A stretch of DNA of 64,000 nucleotides from Sediminibacterium ginsengisoli (GCF_900167075.1 NZ_FUWH01000001.1:1-64000), one strand, 5' to 3'; positions 17,336 to 25,476 are shown, counted from the first letter of the stretch. Numbers and translations: made by a program. Notes: generated from the letters alone by a model not told the origin.

Positions 17336-17746
17336 TTAGTCACGCGTCAATTTTTGTCCTTCCCATTGATCAATCAAGCGATTCCATTTATCCTTTGAGA
17401 CCGGCAAAAGCCATTTGTCAAAATATGTATGATAATCTACTTTGCCGCTGCTACTATTCTGCAAACTCTCGAACAAGCCGACCACAACTAAATTTTCTAT
17501 GTCTGTATCACAGTTGGACAGAATGAGTTCAACTTGAACAAAGAAATTTGTAAAAATGTGAGTTTTAGTTTCAATATTACTTATGATGAATCTTCCTATT
17601 TCAGCTATGTCCAAATAATAAAGCCTCTCCTTTTCCAGGTCACTATATTCTTGTTGAAGATACTGAGCAAAAAATTTGTTTAAGTCTGAATTAAACTGAG
17701 TGAGGAGCTTGAATACTTCATCAATACTTAAATGATTGAATCTCAT
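17336..17746 (-). CDS. Cassette protein C-D, immunity-like
   Basis: A 136-residue acidic cytoplasmic protein. The segment EIGRFIISNIETKTHIFTNF, then VELILSNCDTDIENLVVVGL, then FESLQN recalls small immunity-type proteins (DUF7674-like: an acidic helical fold ending in 'NLVVVGLFESLQN'), but this is a weak resemblance. ATG at 17746 is preferred to a TTG two codons upstream. Single gene in the cassette; no toxin gene is next to it. Confidence 0.5.
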   Translation of the reverse strand: MRFNHLSIDEVFKLLTQFNSDLNKFFAQYLQQEYSDLEKERLYYLDIAEIGRFIISNIETKTHIFTNFFVQVELILSNCDTDIENLVVVGLFESLQNSSSGKVDYHTYFDKWLLPVSKDKWNRLIDQWEGQKLTRD

Positions 17747-17772
17747 TTTCAAATTTCGAGAGGATTGAATAA

Positions 17773-17910
17773 TTGCAGCGGCCAGAGCTTTGCGATGTGG
17801 CGATAGTCTGTCTTAATGTCGCCTGGTAAGTTATTCAAAAGTTGATCAGTGATCCATAGCCCAGCCCATATTCTATCCCGCCATATCGCAAAACCTCTTG
17901 TTGGCGGTGC
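17773..17910. repeat. attC-like site D, a different sequence family
   Basis: This site shares no interior with its neighbours but has the same architecture. TTTGCGATGTGGCG (17789-17802) pairs with CGCCATATCGCAAA (17879-17892), and the outer parts GGCCAGAG and CTCTTGTTGGC also pair with offsets that would leave unpaired bases. Right core GTTGGCGGT (17900-17908) matches the reverse complement of GACCGCCAAC at the far end of the next cassette exactly. About 138 bp. Confidence 0.7.
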
Positions 17911-17990
17911 GTTGTTCTTGCCTGATCAAACCTATATTTTATTTGCTACTTTATCGATTTCCAACACTGCAGGTGCTTAAAACTATTGCA

Positions 17991-18370
17991 CTAAAGTTGA
18001 TTTTCAATAGCCAGCTTATCTATAACTGACCATACTTGTTCAATCTTTCCCTCGTTAAATTGATAAAAAACATTTTCTGTAAAAGAAACCCTCTTCCCGT
18101 TTATATGCAGACCAAGAAAGTCCTTTTGTGGTGTACAGTCAAAACGTAATCTGCTGGCTAAATAAATATTATTAGAAACCAATAGTTGAACTTCAAAATG
18201 CAAGTCAGGAATTTCATTAAAGTTTTTCTCCAACATTTTTTGATAACCTGATAATCCAATCTGTGATTATTGTAGCATACATTATCGTGAACAAATTTCG
18301 CTAAACTTATTATATCACGCTTGTTTAAACATTTAATATATTCTCCGTAGATATCATTATAGCTATTCAT
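17991..18370 (-). pseudogene. SnoaL-like (NTF2-fold) protein with a one-base frameshift
   Basis: Two overlapping frames make one protein: MNSYNDIYGEYIKCLNKRDI to NNHRL (from 18370), then GLSGYQKMLEKNFNEIPDLH through to AIENQL. The join, near 18256, needs one extra G in a two-G run. The combined ~125 residues look like a SnoaL-like/NTF2-fold enzyme (ester cyclase or isomerase type): short N-terminal helix pair, FVHDNV, then beta strands with FTENVFYQFNEGKIEQVWSV. It may be a pseudogene or a base-calling error. It fills the D-E cassette alone. Confidence 0.7.
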
Positions 18371-18462
18371 TAACCTTATTTTTAAAATTGAACATATTTA
18401 CCTGACAGGTTTTAATATCAGGGGCAGGTTATGTAATTTTTATTAAGACCGTCAGTTACGAT

Positions 18463-18642
18463 GACCGCCAACGTAAAAGGCTTTGCGAAGGTTGGGCCGT
18501 CCGTGATCCCACTGCTGGCTTGGCCACTGCAAGCCCGATTAGCTGAAGCCAAATTACAAAAGTGGATTAGAATTCTCCCGTTTTTAAACGGAACTGATGG
18601 GGATTTCTGTCACCCAACTTTTGCAAAACCAATGTTGTAGGC
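18463..18642. repeat. attC-like site E
   Basis: Left core GACCGCCAAC (18463-18472), left arm AAAAGGCTTTGCGAAGGTTGGG, interior CTGGCTTGGCCACTGC and GATTAGCTGAAGCCAAATTAC, CCCGTTTTTAAACGG hairpin, right arm CCCAACTTTTGCAAAACCAA, right core GTTGTAGGC (18634-18642). Confidence 0.85.
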
Positions 18643-18645
18643 AGT

Positions 18646-19170
18646 TTATTTTGTAATCAAGCTGACTGAATGCAGTTGAAACAAATTGCTATCGGTATTT
18701 GCAAGCCGGTCTAAGTATTCGCTATAGTCTTCCTCACTTTCAAGAAGCGAAAATCGCATTTTAACTTTACTTTCAAGTATTTCAATTGCCGCTGAGGTAA
18801 ACCCATTAGATAAGGTCTCATATTTTAATTTATAGCCAATTCTTTCCTTAGCGAGACTCTTTGTTACATTTTGAATTGTTAGTTCTTTTGGTTTGTCAAA
18901 TATCCATTTATATAATCGCAAACTTTGTCCACCACTCAATGTATAAATGCGGTCGGAATAAATTAAAGATAATTTCTCCTCATCGTTGAAGTGAAACTCA
19001 ATGTCTCCATAAAACCAGATTGGACTGTTGTAATTGTCCGCATAAGTGTCATCTGGGTCAGGAAAGTTGTTTATTATCCATTCTTTGGTTTGTCCTATTT
19101 TTATATAGTCAAACTTACCAGTCTTTATAAATGTTAATAAGTCAATGTCTATTGGTTCAGTTACTATCAT
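18646..19170 (-). CDS. Hypothetical protein, cassette E-F
   Basis: A 174-residue cytoplasmic, acidic protein. IWFYGDIEFHFNDEEKLSLI matches a conserved block (P.IW.YGDIEFHF) that I have seen in scattered hypothetical proteins of actinobacteria and cyanobacteria, without a known function. The fold looks alpha/beta. The stop codon lies four bases from the right core of site E, and the ATG is only ~20 bases after site F, a compact layout typical of integron cassettes. Confidence 0.6.
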   Translation of the reverse strand: MIVTEPIDIDLLTFIKTGKFDYIKIGQTKEWIINNFPDPDDTYADNYNSPIWFYGDIEFHFNDEEKLSLIYSDRIYTLSGGQSLRLYKWIFDKPKELTIQNVTKSLAKERIGYKLKYETLSNGFTSAAIEILESKVKMRFSLLESEEDYSEYLDRLANTDSNLFQLHSVSLITK

Positions 19171-19177
19171 GTCTTAA

Positions 19178-19379
19178 TTGCGCACAACGTTAAGGGCTTT
19201 GCGAAGGTTGGGAATTTGTTGATCGCCCAGCCCGTCATAAATGCCCATTTGAAAATATGTTGTTTAAGTTAAGAATTAAAGTTGAGTATTGAATGTCGAG
19301 CCCAACTGCTGCTAATGCCTGCACATAGATGATGTACATTGTCCAGCCCTGCTTTTGCAAATACTTTTGTTGTGCGCTG
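19178..19379. repeat. attC-like site F, divergent loop
   Basis: Outer parts are standard: left core TTGCGCACAAC (19178-19188), left arm TAAGGGCTTTGCGAAGGTTGGG, right arm CCCTGCTTTTGCAAATACTTTT, right core GTTGTGCGC (19369-19377). The interior (about 19215-19345) is unlike the other sites and the site is longer (~200 bp). The arms were kept while the loop changed. Confidence 0.8.
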
Positions 19380-19380
19380 T

Positions 19381-20055
19381 TTATCGTTTTCTAAGCTCAT
19401 TAATATATTCTAAAAAATTATTGGCAGTGTCACTTTCTTTTTTGTGTAAATTTTCTAAAATGTAGTATTTATCACCTGACATAAGCTTTCCATAAACTGC
19501 TGCAATATCCAAATAATTATCAATCATTCTCTTTTCCAAAAATTCCTCGTTCGCTAAAGTTTCTTTCTCAAATTCCGAAAACCCATCATCAACTAATTTT
19601 TTTCTTATTCTTGATTTTAGCTCAATTATCTCTTCGCAAAACGGACTTAAACATTCTCGATTGTGCAATGATTGATATCTCCCAGACCACATGTAAATTG
19701 GAACTATCTTATCATGATATGTTGCTTGTAACCTATTAGTTCCGAAAATAGAAGCTAAAACGATACCATCATAATCGGATTTGATAGTCTCATCTAAAAT
19801 GTTTTTTTCAATAGCCGAATAATAATCTCCCCATTTTTCAAAATGGATAAAGTCATTTTCAAGTACTTTTTGTAATAACCCGTCATGAGTCACAAAATGA
19901 TATTCAAATCCTTCTTGTTCGCCTTTGCGAATTGGTCTATTGGTATATCTTGGGATTAGTTTTATCTTTTCTTGCTTTAATTTAGTCTCGATAAGGTAAA
20001 AAAGGGTTGTTTTACCAACACCTGACGGACCGCTTAACGTAATAATTTTACCCAT
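19381..20055 (-). CDS. Guanylate kinase-like P-loop protein
   Basis: A 224-residue protein with Walker A SGPSGVGKTT at residues 8-17, and TNRPIRKGEQEGFEYHFV, the GMP-binding pattern of guanylate kinases (R-x-P-R-x-G-E-x-x-G-x-x-Y-x-F). It is somewhat longer than a bacterial Gmk, with an added acidic segment around CLSPFCEEIIELKSRI. The housekeeping Gmk would be elsewhere; this cassette copy may act on another nucleotide. It follows the membrane coiled-coil gene by 4 bp, so the two form one two-gene cassette. Confidence 0.82.
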   Translation of the reverse strand: MGKIITLSGPSGVGKTTLFYLIETKLKQEKIKLIPRYTNRPIRKGEQEGFEYHFVTHDGLLQKVLENDFIHFEKWGDYYSAIEKNILDETIKSDYDGIVLASIFGTNRLQATYHDKIVPIYMWSGRYQSLHNRECLSPFCEEIIELKSRIRKKLVDDGFSEFEKETLANEEFLEKRMIDNYLDIAAVYGKLMSGDKYYILENLHKKESDTANNFLEYINELRKR

Positions 20056-20059
20056 TTGA

Positions 20060-20761
20060 TTACTTTAATTCTTTTAGAATAGTGATTTCAGTTGTTCCGT
20101 TTGATATTCTGTCGCCCTCAAAATTGATAAACCCATCTTCCTTCATTTTATTCAACTCGTCCAACAACTCGGGAGGGTTTATTCCATTTTCTATTGCTAA
20201 ATCCACAATATAATCAGCTATGATTTTACGTCTTTTTTTCTTTATAGAAATAAAAGAACGGAACAGATATTCTCTTAATGTCTCTTCTTTAACGACTGCT
20301 TCAATATTTTTGGTCTCTACTACAGCCTTATTTAATAAAGTTGTCAAGGAGGTTTCTAAACTTTGTAGTTTGTCACCTGCTTTGCTTTGTTCAGCTAAAA
20401 CTTTTGAAAGCTCTGATGAGAGTTCTGTCTTTAAATTAGCTATTTTATGCTCAGTCTTTTTTGCCAGTTCGTCTTCTATGCTTTCAGGTTTTTGAAAGTT
20501 TTGTTGTCCACTCCAAATATGTCCACGCATGTCAGATACAGTATCTTTTACAATTGAAAACGTATCTGAATATAGCTTGTCAAAAAGCTTTTCTAGCTTT
20601 TCAACGCTAGACATAACACTTTTTGAGGCTTCATTAGTTTTATCTGAAGCTTCACTTGATTTATTGAAAAATGCCCACGATAGCCATATAGCAATAATTG
20701 CTAAAATTAGTGAAGCTATTGAGGCTACTAAAGAAATAACATCTACGATTGTCATGTCCAT
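20060..20761 (-). CDS. Membrane-anchored coiled-coil protein paired with the GMK-like gene
   Basis: A 233-residue protein. Residues 5-32 (VDVISLVASIASLILAIIAI) form one membrane segment; residues 35-140 are a long Ser/Glu/Lys-rich coiled coil (NKSSEASDKTNEASKSVMSS, HKIANLKTELSSELSKVLAE); the C-terminal ~70 residues look like a winged helix (IADYIVDLAIENGINPPELL, NKMKEDGFINFEGDRIS). No family recognised. Together with the GMK-like protein it may be a membrane-linked nucleotide-responsive pair, but this is inference. Confidence 0.6.
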   Translation of the reverse strand: MDMTIVDVISLVASIASLILAIIAIWLSWAFFNKSSEASDKTNEASKSVMSSVEKLEKLFDKLYSDTFSIVKDTVSDMRGHIWSGQQNFQKPESIEDELAKKTEHKIANLKTELSSELSKVLAEQSKAGDKLQSLETSLTTLLNKAVVETKNIEAVVKEETLREYLFRSFISIKKKRRKIIADYIVDLAIENGINPPELLDELNKMKEDGFINFEGDRISNGTTEITILKELK

Positions 20762-20786
20762 TTATATTTAGTTTGGTTCTGTCAAA

Positions 20787-20957
20787 TAGCACACAATGTT
20801 AAAGGCTTTTCGAAGGTTAGGTCATCCGTGATCCCACTGCTGGCTTGGCCACTACAACCCCGATTAGCTGAAGTCAAATTACAAAAGACGATTAGAATTC
20901 CCGCAGCTGATTGGCCAAATTCTGTCGCCCAACTTTTGCAAAACCAATGTTGTGTGA
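20787..20957. repeat. attC-like site G
   Basis: Left core TAGCACACAAT, left arm GTTAAAGGCTTTTCGAAGG, right arm CCCAACTTTTGCAAAACCAA, right core GTTGTGTGA (20949-20957). The interior lacks the CCCGTT hairpin and has GCAGCTGATTGG instead. Confidence 0.85.
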
Positions 20958-20978
20958 AGTTTTATCAGGGTTAAAAAG

Positions 20979-21434
20979 CTAAAGCAAATAAGCTAAGAAT
21001 ATAATTGTTACTATTCCAGTTGAAAGAATACACAATAGTGAATACATGTTAGTTTTGCCTATGCTTTTTCCCCATTTGGCAATATCTGCGAATGGCTTTT
21101 TCCTTATATCAGACTCAAATCTACTTTTCTCCATCATTCGATACTCTACAAATAAGAGAAGCATAAGATTTGCAATTGGAATTAATATTGTAGAGAGCGA
21201 AATTTCTTTTTCTAATTTGGAAAGTGCGAAATATCCAGCGATTAAGATATTGTTGAATGTAAAAAGCTTGTCGTGAATACGATCAAAATGCTTCAATGTA
21301 TTCTTAAGTCCCTCTTCCTCTTGTTTTTCCCATCTTTTATCCATGTCGGATAATTCTTTTTCAGTCAGCAGCCCATGCTCTTTTGCAAAATCATCATCCA
21401 TAATTTTTAATTTTGGTTTTGTGGAGGGTGTCAT
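20979..21434 (-). CDS. Membrane protein, cassette G-H
   Basis: A 151-residue protein with a charged N-terminal half (DDDFAKEHGLLTEKELSDMD, KRWEKQEEEGLKNTLKHFDR) and three membrane segments: FNNILIAGYFALSKLE, STILIPIANLMLLLFVEY and MYSLLCILSTGIVTIIFLAY. The ATG at 21434 begins within five bases of the core of site H. Family not recognised. Cytoplasmic soluble part plus small membrane domain. Confidence 0.6.
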   Translation of the reverse strand: MTPSTKPKLKIMDDDFAKEHGLLTEKELSDMDKRWEKQEEEGLKNTLKHFDRIHDKLFTFNNILIAGYFALSKLEKEISLSTILIPIANLMLLLFVEYRMMEKSRFESDIRKKPFADIAKWGKSIGKTNMYSLLCILSTGIVTIIFLAYLL

Positions 21435-21437
21435 TAA

Positions 21438-21608
21438 TTGCACACAACTTTAAAGGCTTTGAGAAGGTTGGGCCATCTGTGATCCCACTGCTGGCTTGGC
21501 CACTACAACCTCGATTAGCTAAAGCCAAATTACAAAAGCCGATTAGAATTTCTACAGCTGATGGGCGATATTCTGTCGCCCAACTTTTGCAAAACCAATG
21601 TTGTATGC
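21438..21608. repeat. attC-like site H
   Basis: Left core TTGCACACAAC (21438-21448), left arm TTTAAAGGCTTTGAGAAGG, right arm CCCAACTTTTGCAAAACCAA, right core GTTGTATGC (21600-21608). GGGCGATATTCTGTCGCCC forms a hairpin next to the right arm. Confidence 0.85.
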
Positions 21609-21616
21609 AGTTTAGG

Positions 21617-22126
21617 TTACTCTGATAATAAGCGTTTTCTCCAATCCGAAAGTATTTCGACTACAGGAAAGAAGTTCATTTCAGCATTGATAAACGAATA
21701 TCCCTTTATTATGGGCGACTGCAGAATATCAACATTCTTGTCACTGTCAAGATGAAAATGATTAAGTATGTTTAAGGTGCCAGGATGAGGTTTGTCATCT
21801 TTACGATGTTTATGATAGTTCGCGAGTCCAATTATTAGTTCGATCGCTGTCTTGTCAAAACCAGGAATGTTAGTATATTTTTGGTAATAGGCTGTTTTAT
21901 TAGTAGTCGAGCCAGACAAGTCAAATATTGTAGAGTTGATATAATTCTGAAAAGCTAGTAAAGCAAGTCCAATAATTGGCTCTGCTTCCTCCAGCAACCA
22001 TAATCCATCATACCAGCCGTTTAGTGTTCTCTGTGTTTTTAAAAAGTCTACGGAATCGTCTAATCCTTTTACGATATATTCCAAACTTGACAAATGAAAG
22101 TCAATTTCTTTCCAATGAGTCATCAT
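21617..22126 (-). CDS. Hypothetical protein, cassette H-I
   Basis: A 169-residue helical cytoplasmic protein. It has a Trp/Gly/Tyr-rich segment (LNGWYDGLWLLEEAEPIIGL), YINSTIFDLSG and a His-rich region (ELIIGLANYHKHRKDDKPHP). The region NYHKHRKD is reminiscent of HEPN-like proteins (R-x4-6-H), but there is no good R-x-x-x-x-H motif, so no assignment is made. The gene fills the cassette with a 17-base leader. The cassette has identical nine-base cores at its two ends. Confidence 0.6.
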   Translation of the reverse strand: MMTHWKEIDFHLSSLEYIVKGLDDSVDFLKTQRTLNGWYDGLWLLEEAEPIIGLALLAFQNYINSTIFDLSGSTTNKTAYYQKYTNIPGFDKTAIELIIGLANYHKHRKDDKPHPGTLNILNHFHLDSDKNVDILQSPIIKGYSFINAEMNFFPVVEILSDWRKRLLSE

Positions 22127-22142
22127 CGGCTTCTCGTATTAA

Positions 22143-22313
22143 TTGCATACAACGTTAAAGGCTTTGCGAAGGTTGGATAATCCGTGATCCCACTGCTGGC
22201 TTCGCCACTATAGACTCGATTAGCTGAAGCCAAATTACAAAAGCTGATTAGAATTCACACAGCTGATGGGCGATATTCTGTCACCCAACTTTTGCAAAAC
22301 CAATGTTGTGTGC
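22143..22313. repeat. attC-like site I
   Basis: Left core TTGCATACAAC (22143-22153), left arm GTTAAAGGCTTTGCGAAGG, right arm CCCAACTTTTGCAAAACCAA, right core GTTGTGTGC (22305-22313). Its left core matches the right core of site H, not its own right core. Confidence 0.87.
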
Positions 22314-22323
22314 TGTTAAAGGT

Positions 22324-22899
22324 CTACATGAACGTTTGTGCTTTGATAATATTAATTGTTGGATTGATTTTTTCGATGATTTCTTTAATAAAGCTGAAGT
22401 CCTGGTTGCTCATTGCCCTTCCAGTTATCACCTCTTTGACTTCGACATCCACGTAGAGTTTGTCAGTTACGAATACACGTTCTTCCTCTTCATAAGCCCA
22501 AACATTTAGTTTGTGAGACAAAATCTCTCGCGGTGTGTCTTGTTCGATTTGCCCACCGTTTAAATAATGAATACCCGTATACTGAATAGGTCTTATGTCA
22601 TACTTTTGGGGATTGATTGTTAATCCAATCGCGACACCTCGGTGTCCCTCCGAATAGTGTGACCACATCAACTCATTGTTGTTCTTTCGGGAAAGAGAAC
22701 ATAATCTCAAATCGCCTTTATCGGACGATATTTTCCTTAACATTGATTTGTCAAGTTCGCCTTTGTTATAGTAATATTGTCCCTCCATTGGATCGTTGAG
22801 GTCAACATATTTAGCTGCAAATAGCCTATTTTTCATTATGATGTCAATGAAAAACCTAAAATTTTGAACGCCTCTGTATTTGTAAAGTATTTTTTCCAT
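22324..22899 (-). CDS. DUF2971 family protein
   Basis: A 191-residue protein. KILYKYRGVQNFRFFIDIIM, NRLFAAKYVDLNDPMEG and LSRKNNNELMWSHYSEGHRG follow the DUF2971 pattern (LYKY...W/LF...LNDPxE...CSLS...LMWSHYAxxHxGxxIG). The family is widespread in accessory and defense-associated loci, with unknown biochemistry; the conserved Asp/Glu/His suggest an enzyme. ATG at 22899 is used. Single gene in cassette I-J, whose two end cores are identical. Confidence 0.8.
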   Translation of the reverse strand: MEKILYKYRGVQNFRFFIDIIMKNRLFAAKYVDLNDPMEGQYYYNKGELDKSMLRKISSDKGDLRLCSLSRKNNNELMWSHYSEGHRGVAIGLTINPQKYDIRPIQYTGIHYLNGGQIEQDTPREILSHKLNVWAYEEEERVFVTDKLYVDVEVKEVITGRAMSNQDFSFIKEIIEKINPTINIIKAQTFM

Positions 22900-22917
22900 A
22901 GCAGCGTGTTTGAACAA

Positions 22918-23088
22918 TAGCACACAACGTTAAAGGCTTTGCGAAGGTTGGGCCATCTGTGATCCAAATGCTGGCTTGGCCACTACAGCCCCGATTAGCT
23001 GAAGCCAAATTACAAAAGCCGATTAGAATTTCCATAGTTGATGGGCTCTATTCTGTCGCCCAACTTTTGCAAAAACAATGTTGGGCGC
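22918..23088. repeat. attC-like site J
   Basis: Left core TAGCACACAAC (22918-22928), left arm GTTAAAGGCTTTGCGAAGG, right arm CCCAACTTTTGCAAAAACAA, right core GTTGGGCGC (23080-23088), which fits the classic attC GTTRRRY form. Confidence 0.87.
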
Positions 23089-23097
23089 AGTTCGGTG

Positions 23098-23673
23098 TCA
23101 GGAATTTTCTACCTCATTCCTAAGTTTTTGATCAATTAGATTTTGAACTTTTCGTACCCAATTATTGTATCCGTAAAAGGAAAGAAATAAACCTATAATA
23201 AGGCCGCATAAAGAAATAATGGAAAAATAAATCAATTTTTTAGTTTCAGCTTTTTGAAGATTGAGTAAATGGGCTGTTAAGGCATCATGCAGTTTGGAAG
23301 CGGCCCAGCGTTCCACCAATATCTTTTTCCCTTCTACTGCTGCGACTGATGTACTGTTTAACTGTTCACGTATCCGTGTTACCTCTTTGTCACCAATGTC
23401 TTTTTTCTTTATTCCGAGATTTCTTAAGAGTGAAATTTCGATAGAATCGATAGATGTTAGGGAAGTAAGCCTATCAAGCTCAATTTCTGAAAGGAGACTA
23501 TCTTTAAAAAAGGTACTCTCACTTTTTAATATTTCTATTTCAATTGCATTACTCGATCCTTCAATTTTATCTACTTGGTTTATATAAAGAATGCACGAGG
23601 CGAGAATTATCAATAATCCAGACATGAAAATGAACTTGTACAAATTGTCCGTGGGCAATGTTGATGATATCAT
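23098..23673 (-). CDS. Membrane protein with two TM segments, cassette J-K
   Basis: A 191-residue protein with N-terminal membrane segment YKFIFMSGLLIILASCILYI and C-terminal membrane segment KLIYFSIISLCGLIIGLFLS enclosing ~100 residues of charged helical sequence (KDIGDKEVTRIREQLNSTSV, SKLHDALTAHLLNLQKAE). This layout suggests a periplasmic helical domain held by two membrane anchors. Family not recognised. Confidence 0.58.
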   Translation of the reverse strand: MISSTLPTDNLYKFIFMSGLLIILASCILYINQVDKIEGSSNAIEIEILKSESTFFKDSLLSEIELDRLTSLTSIDSIEISLLRNLGIKKKDIGDKEVTRIREQLNSTSVAAVEGKKILVERWAASKLHDALTAHLLNLQKAETKKLIYFSIISLCGLIIGLFLSFYGYNNWVRKVQNLIDQKLRNEVENS

Positions 23674-23689
23674 TTAATTGTCATTTTTA

Positions 23690-23863
23690 TTGCGCCTAAC
23701 GTTAAAGGCTTTGCGAAGGTTGGATAATCTGTGATCCCACTGCTGGCTTGGCCACTACAAACCCGATTAGCTGAAGCTACAAATTACAAAAGCCGATTAG
23801 AATTGCCACAGTTGATGGGCGATATTCTGTTGCTCAACTTTTGCAAAACCAATGGTTGACGCA
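23690..23863. repeat. attC-like site K
   Basis: Left core TTGCGCCTAAC (23690-23700, the classic RYYYAAC form), left arm GTTAAAGGCTTTGCGAAGG, right arm CTCAACTTTTGCAAAACCAA, right core GTTGACGC (23855-23862) preceded by an extra G. Confidence 0.84.
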
Positions 23864-23865
23864 GG

Positions 23866-24456
23866 TTAGCAGTCTGCGTCGATAACAATATTGTTTCTTG
23901 TTTCTCCGAAAGTATGTATAGGCTTGTAAACTAAATAATGTAGGATACCTGAAGAAACAAAAGTAAGAGTCGAACAGCCAATTCCGAAGCCTCTGAAAAA
24001 CGAGATTGACAAAGCCAGTAAAAATGAGTTTATGAAGATTATTGGCATTACTCGCCAAAAGCCAACTGATGTAATAGTGTGAAATTTGGAGTTTTTGTGA
24101 TTTCTGAAAAAAAGTAAGTTCTCGAGAGATTTTATTCTATTTATATACATTTGTGAAATCCCCGTTTCTATTACGTATGCAGCAAATAGGCCAATCCCAC
24201 ATAAAAAAATAAGTAAAAACACGTATCTGTAATCTTGAACGGAAAATGTGGTTTTTGTTTTGTCGCCTGATATAATATTTGCGACCCCGAAAGCAGAAGC
24301 TGGAATCGTTACTATCTTAAAATACCAGTCAAATAAGTTTTTTCTGTTTTTATGGGTTTCTTTATAGTAATCCCATTTAACCTTATACTCTTCTAATAAG
24401 GGATTGGGCGGTATTTCATCGCCTTGTGTTATTTTGTCGTTCAAAGTCATTATCAT
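23866..24456 (-). CDS. Polytopic membrane protein, cassette K-L
   Basis: A 196-residue protein with about four membrane segments (WYFKIVTIPASAFGVANIIS, YRYVFLLIFLCGIGLFAAYV, RVMPIIFINSFLLALSISFF, CSTLTFVSSGILHYLVYK) after a charged 40-residue N-terminus. Cys, Thr and Ser cluster in the last segment. Start at 24456 is preferred; a longer open frame crosses site L. Family not recognised. Confidence 0.58.
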   Translation of the reverse strand: MIMTLNDKITQGDEIPPNPLLEEYKVKWDYYKETHKNRKNLFDWYFKIVTIPASAFGVANIISGDKTKTTFSVQDYRYVFLLIFLCGIGLFAAYVIETGISQMYINRIKSLENLLFFRNHKNSKFHTITSVGFWRVMPIIFINSFLLALSISFFRGFGIGCSTLTFVSSGILHYLVYKPIHTFGETRNNIVIDADC

Positions 24457-24478
24457 TTGAGAGCTATTATATAATACT

Positions 24479-24650
24479 CCGGCTAACGTTGAAGGGCTTT
24501 GCGAAGGTTGGGCCATCCGTGATTCCCACTGCTGGCTTGGCCATTACAACCTCGATTAGCTGAAGCCAAATTACAAAAGCCGATTAGAATTCCTACTGTT
24601 GATGGGCTATATTCTGTCGCCCAACTTTTGCAAAACCAATGTTAGCTGCT
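24479..24650. repeat. attC-like site L
   Basis: Left core CCGGCTAAC (24479-24487), left arm GTTGAAGGGCTTTGCGAAGG, right arm CCCAACTTTTGCAAAACCAA, right core GTTAGCTGC (24641-24649). Confidence 0.86.
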
Positions 24651-25250
24651 GTTTTTCATTTTGGACTTTAGTGAAAATAACTGGTCAATGTTATTGATAT
24701 ATTGAGCAAAGTCTTTTGTATATTTTCGTTCGATGTCAAATTTCTCTTTCGAAATGGATTGTGGAGAAAGCCATTTGTTCATTGCTTTATCCACGTAAAA
24801 ACCACGGTTTTTGTCATTATTCGCATTCTGGAGCCAGTTAAGCATTCCTCTAATGTCAAACCCGAACTCGCTGTGTTTTTTAAATAGAGTAATGCTCGAG
24901 TTAATTTCAGTAACTAATTTTTGCTTGTCTTTAGTCATCGTTGACGACATAAGATTGAGAGCACCTATTATAGGTTCATATTCTTCGAGATACATTTTTA
25001 GGTCTTTTTGCATCTGCTCTTGAAATTCTACATGCTGTTTTATTTGATCATGTTTTACCTTATGCTTATGAAATATGTTGTCGAACTCATTGATGTTTCC
25101 ATCTGGGTGATAAATCTTGATAAGAAGAAAACTGGCTTTTAAAAGTTCTTCTGCGGCGAGAATATTTAAGGAACACGCTACTCCATAGTCATTCTGTGCG
25201 GCAGCAGCATCTCCGGTTCTACTCAAAGCATCTGCGTTTTGTACGCTCAA
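24642..25250 (-). CDS. AbiV-like abortive-infection protein, cassette L-M
   Basis: A ~200-residue helical protein. NLSVQNADALSRTGDAAAAQ, ACSLNILAAEELLKASFLL and FHKHKVKHDQIKQH follow the AbiV pattern (NAxxLxxDA, ALxLAxxAxEExxK, then FxxHxxK), a phage-defense family. The start is uncertain: the frame has only a TTG (25250), while an ATG at 25285 (MSTSDFIER) lies in another frame and would join with one extra G near 25259. So the gene may be frameshifted or may contain a base error. The frame is open through the site core. Confidence 0.6.
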   Translation of the reverse strand: MSVQNADALSRTGDAAAAQNDYGVACSLNILAAEELLKASFLLIKIYHPDGNINEFDNIFHKHKVKHDQIKQHVEFQEQMQKDLKMYLEEYEPIIGALNLMSSTMTKDKQKLVTEINSSITLFKKHSEFGFDIRGMLNWLQNANNDKNRGFYVDKAMNKWLSPQSISKEKFDIERKYTKDFAQYINNIDQLFSLKSKMKNSS

Positions 25251-25290
25251 GTTGTATCCCTCTCTATAAAATCGGAGGTACTCATTTAAA

Positions 25291-25473
25291 TAGCAGCTAA
25301 CGTTAAAGGCTTTGCGAAAGTTGGGCCATCCGTGATCCCGCTGCTGGCTTGGCCACTACAACCTCGATTAGTTAAAGCCAAATTACAAAAGACGATTTGA
25401 ATTCTACCGTTTAAACGGGACTGATGGGCGATATTCCGTCGCCTAACTTTTGCAAAACCACTTTTGGCTGCAG
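25291..25473. repeat. attC-like site M
   Basis: Left core TAGCAGCTAAC (25291-25301), left arm GTTAAAGGCTTTGCGAAAG, CCGTTTAAACGGG hairpin, right arm CCTAACTTTTGCAAAACCAC, right core TTTGGCTGC (25463-25471; the usual first G is T). Confidence 0.85.
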
Positions 25474-25476
25474 GTT

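Noticed and set aside
17336..17746. Firm immunity-protein or toxin-antitoxin call for the C-D cassette
   Set aside because: Only a weak resemblance, and no toxin gene next to it.
21617..22126. HEPN RNase call for the cassette H-I protein
   Set aside because: NYHKHRKD is suggestive, but the R-x4-6-H motif is not in the right form.
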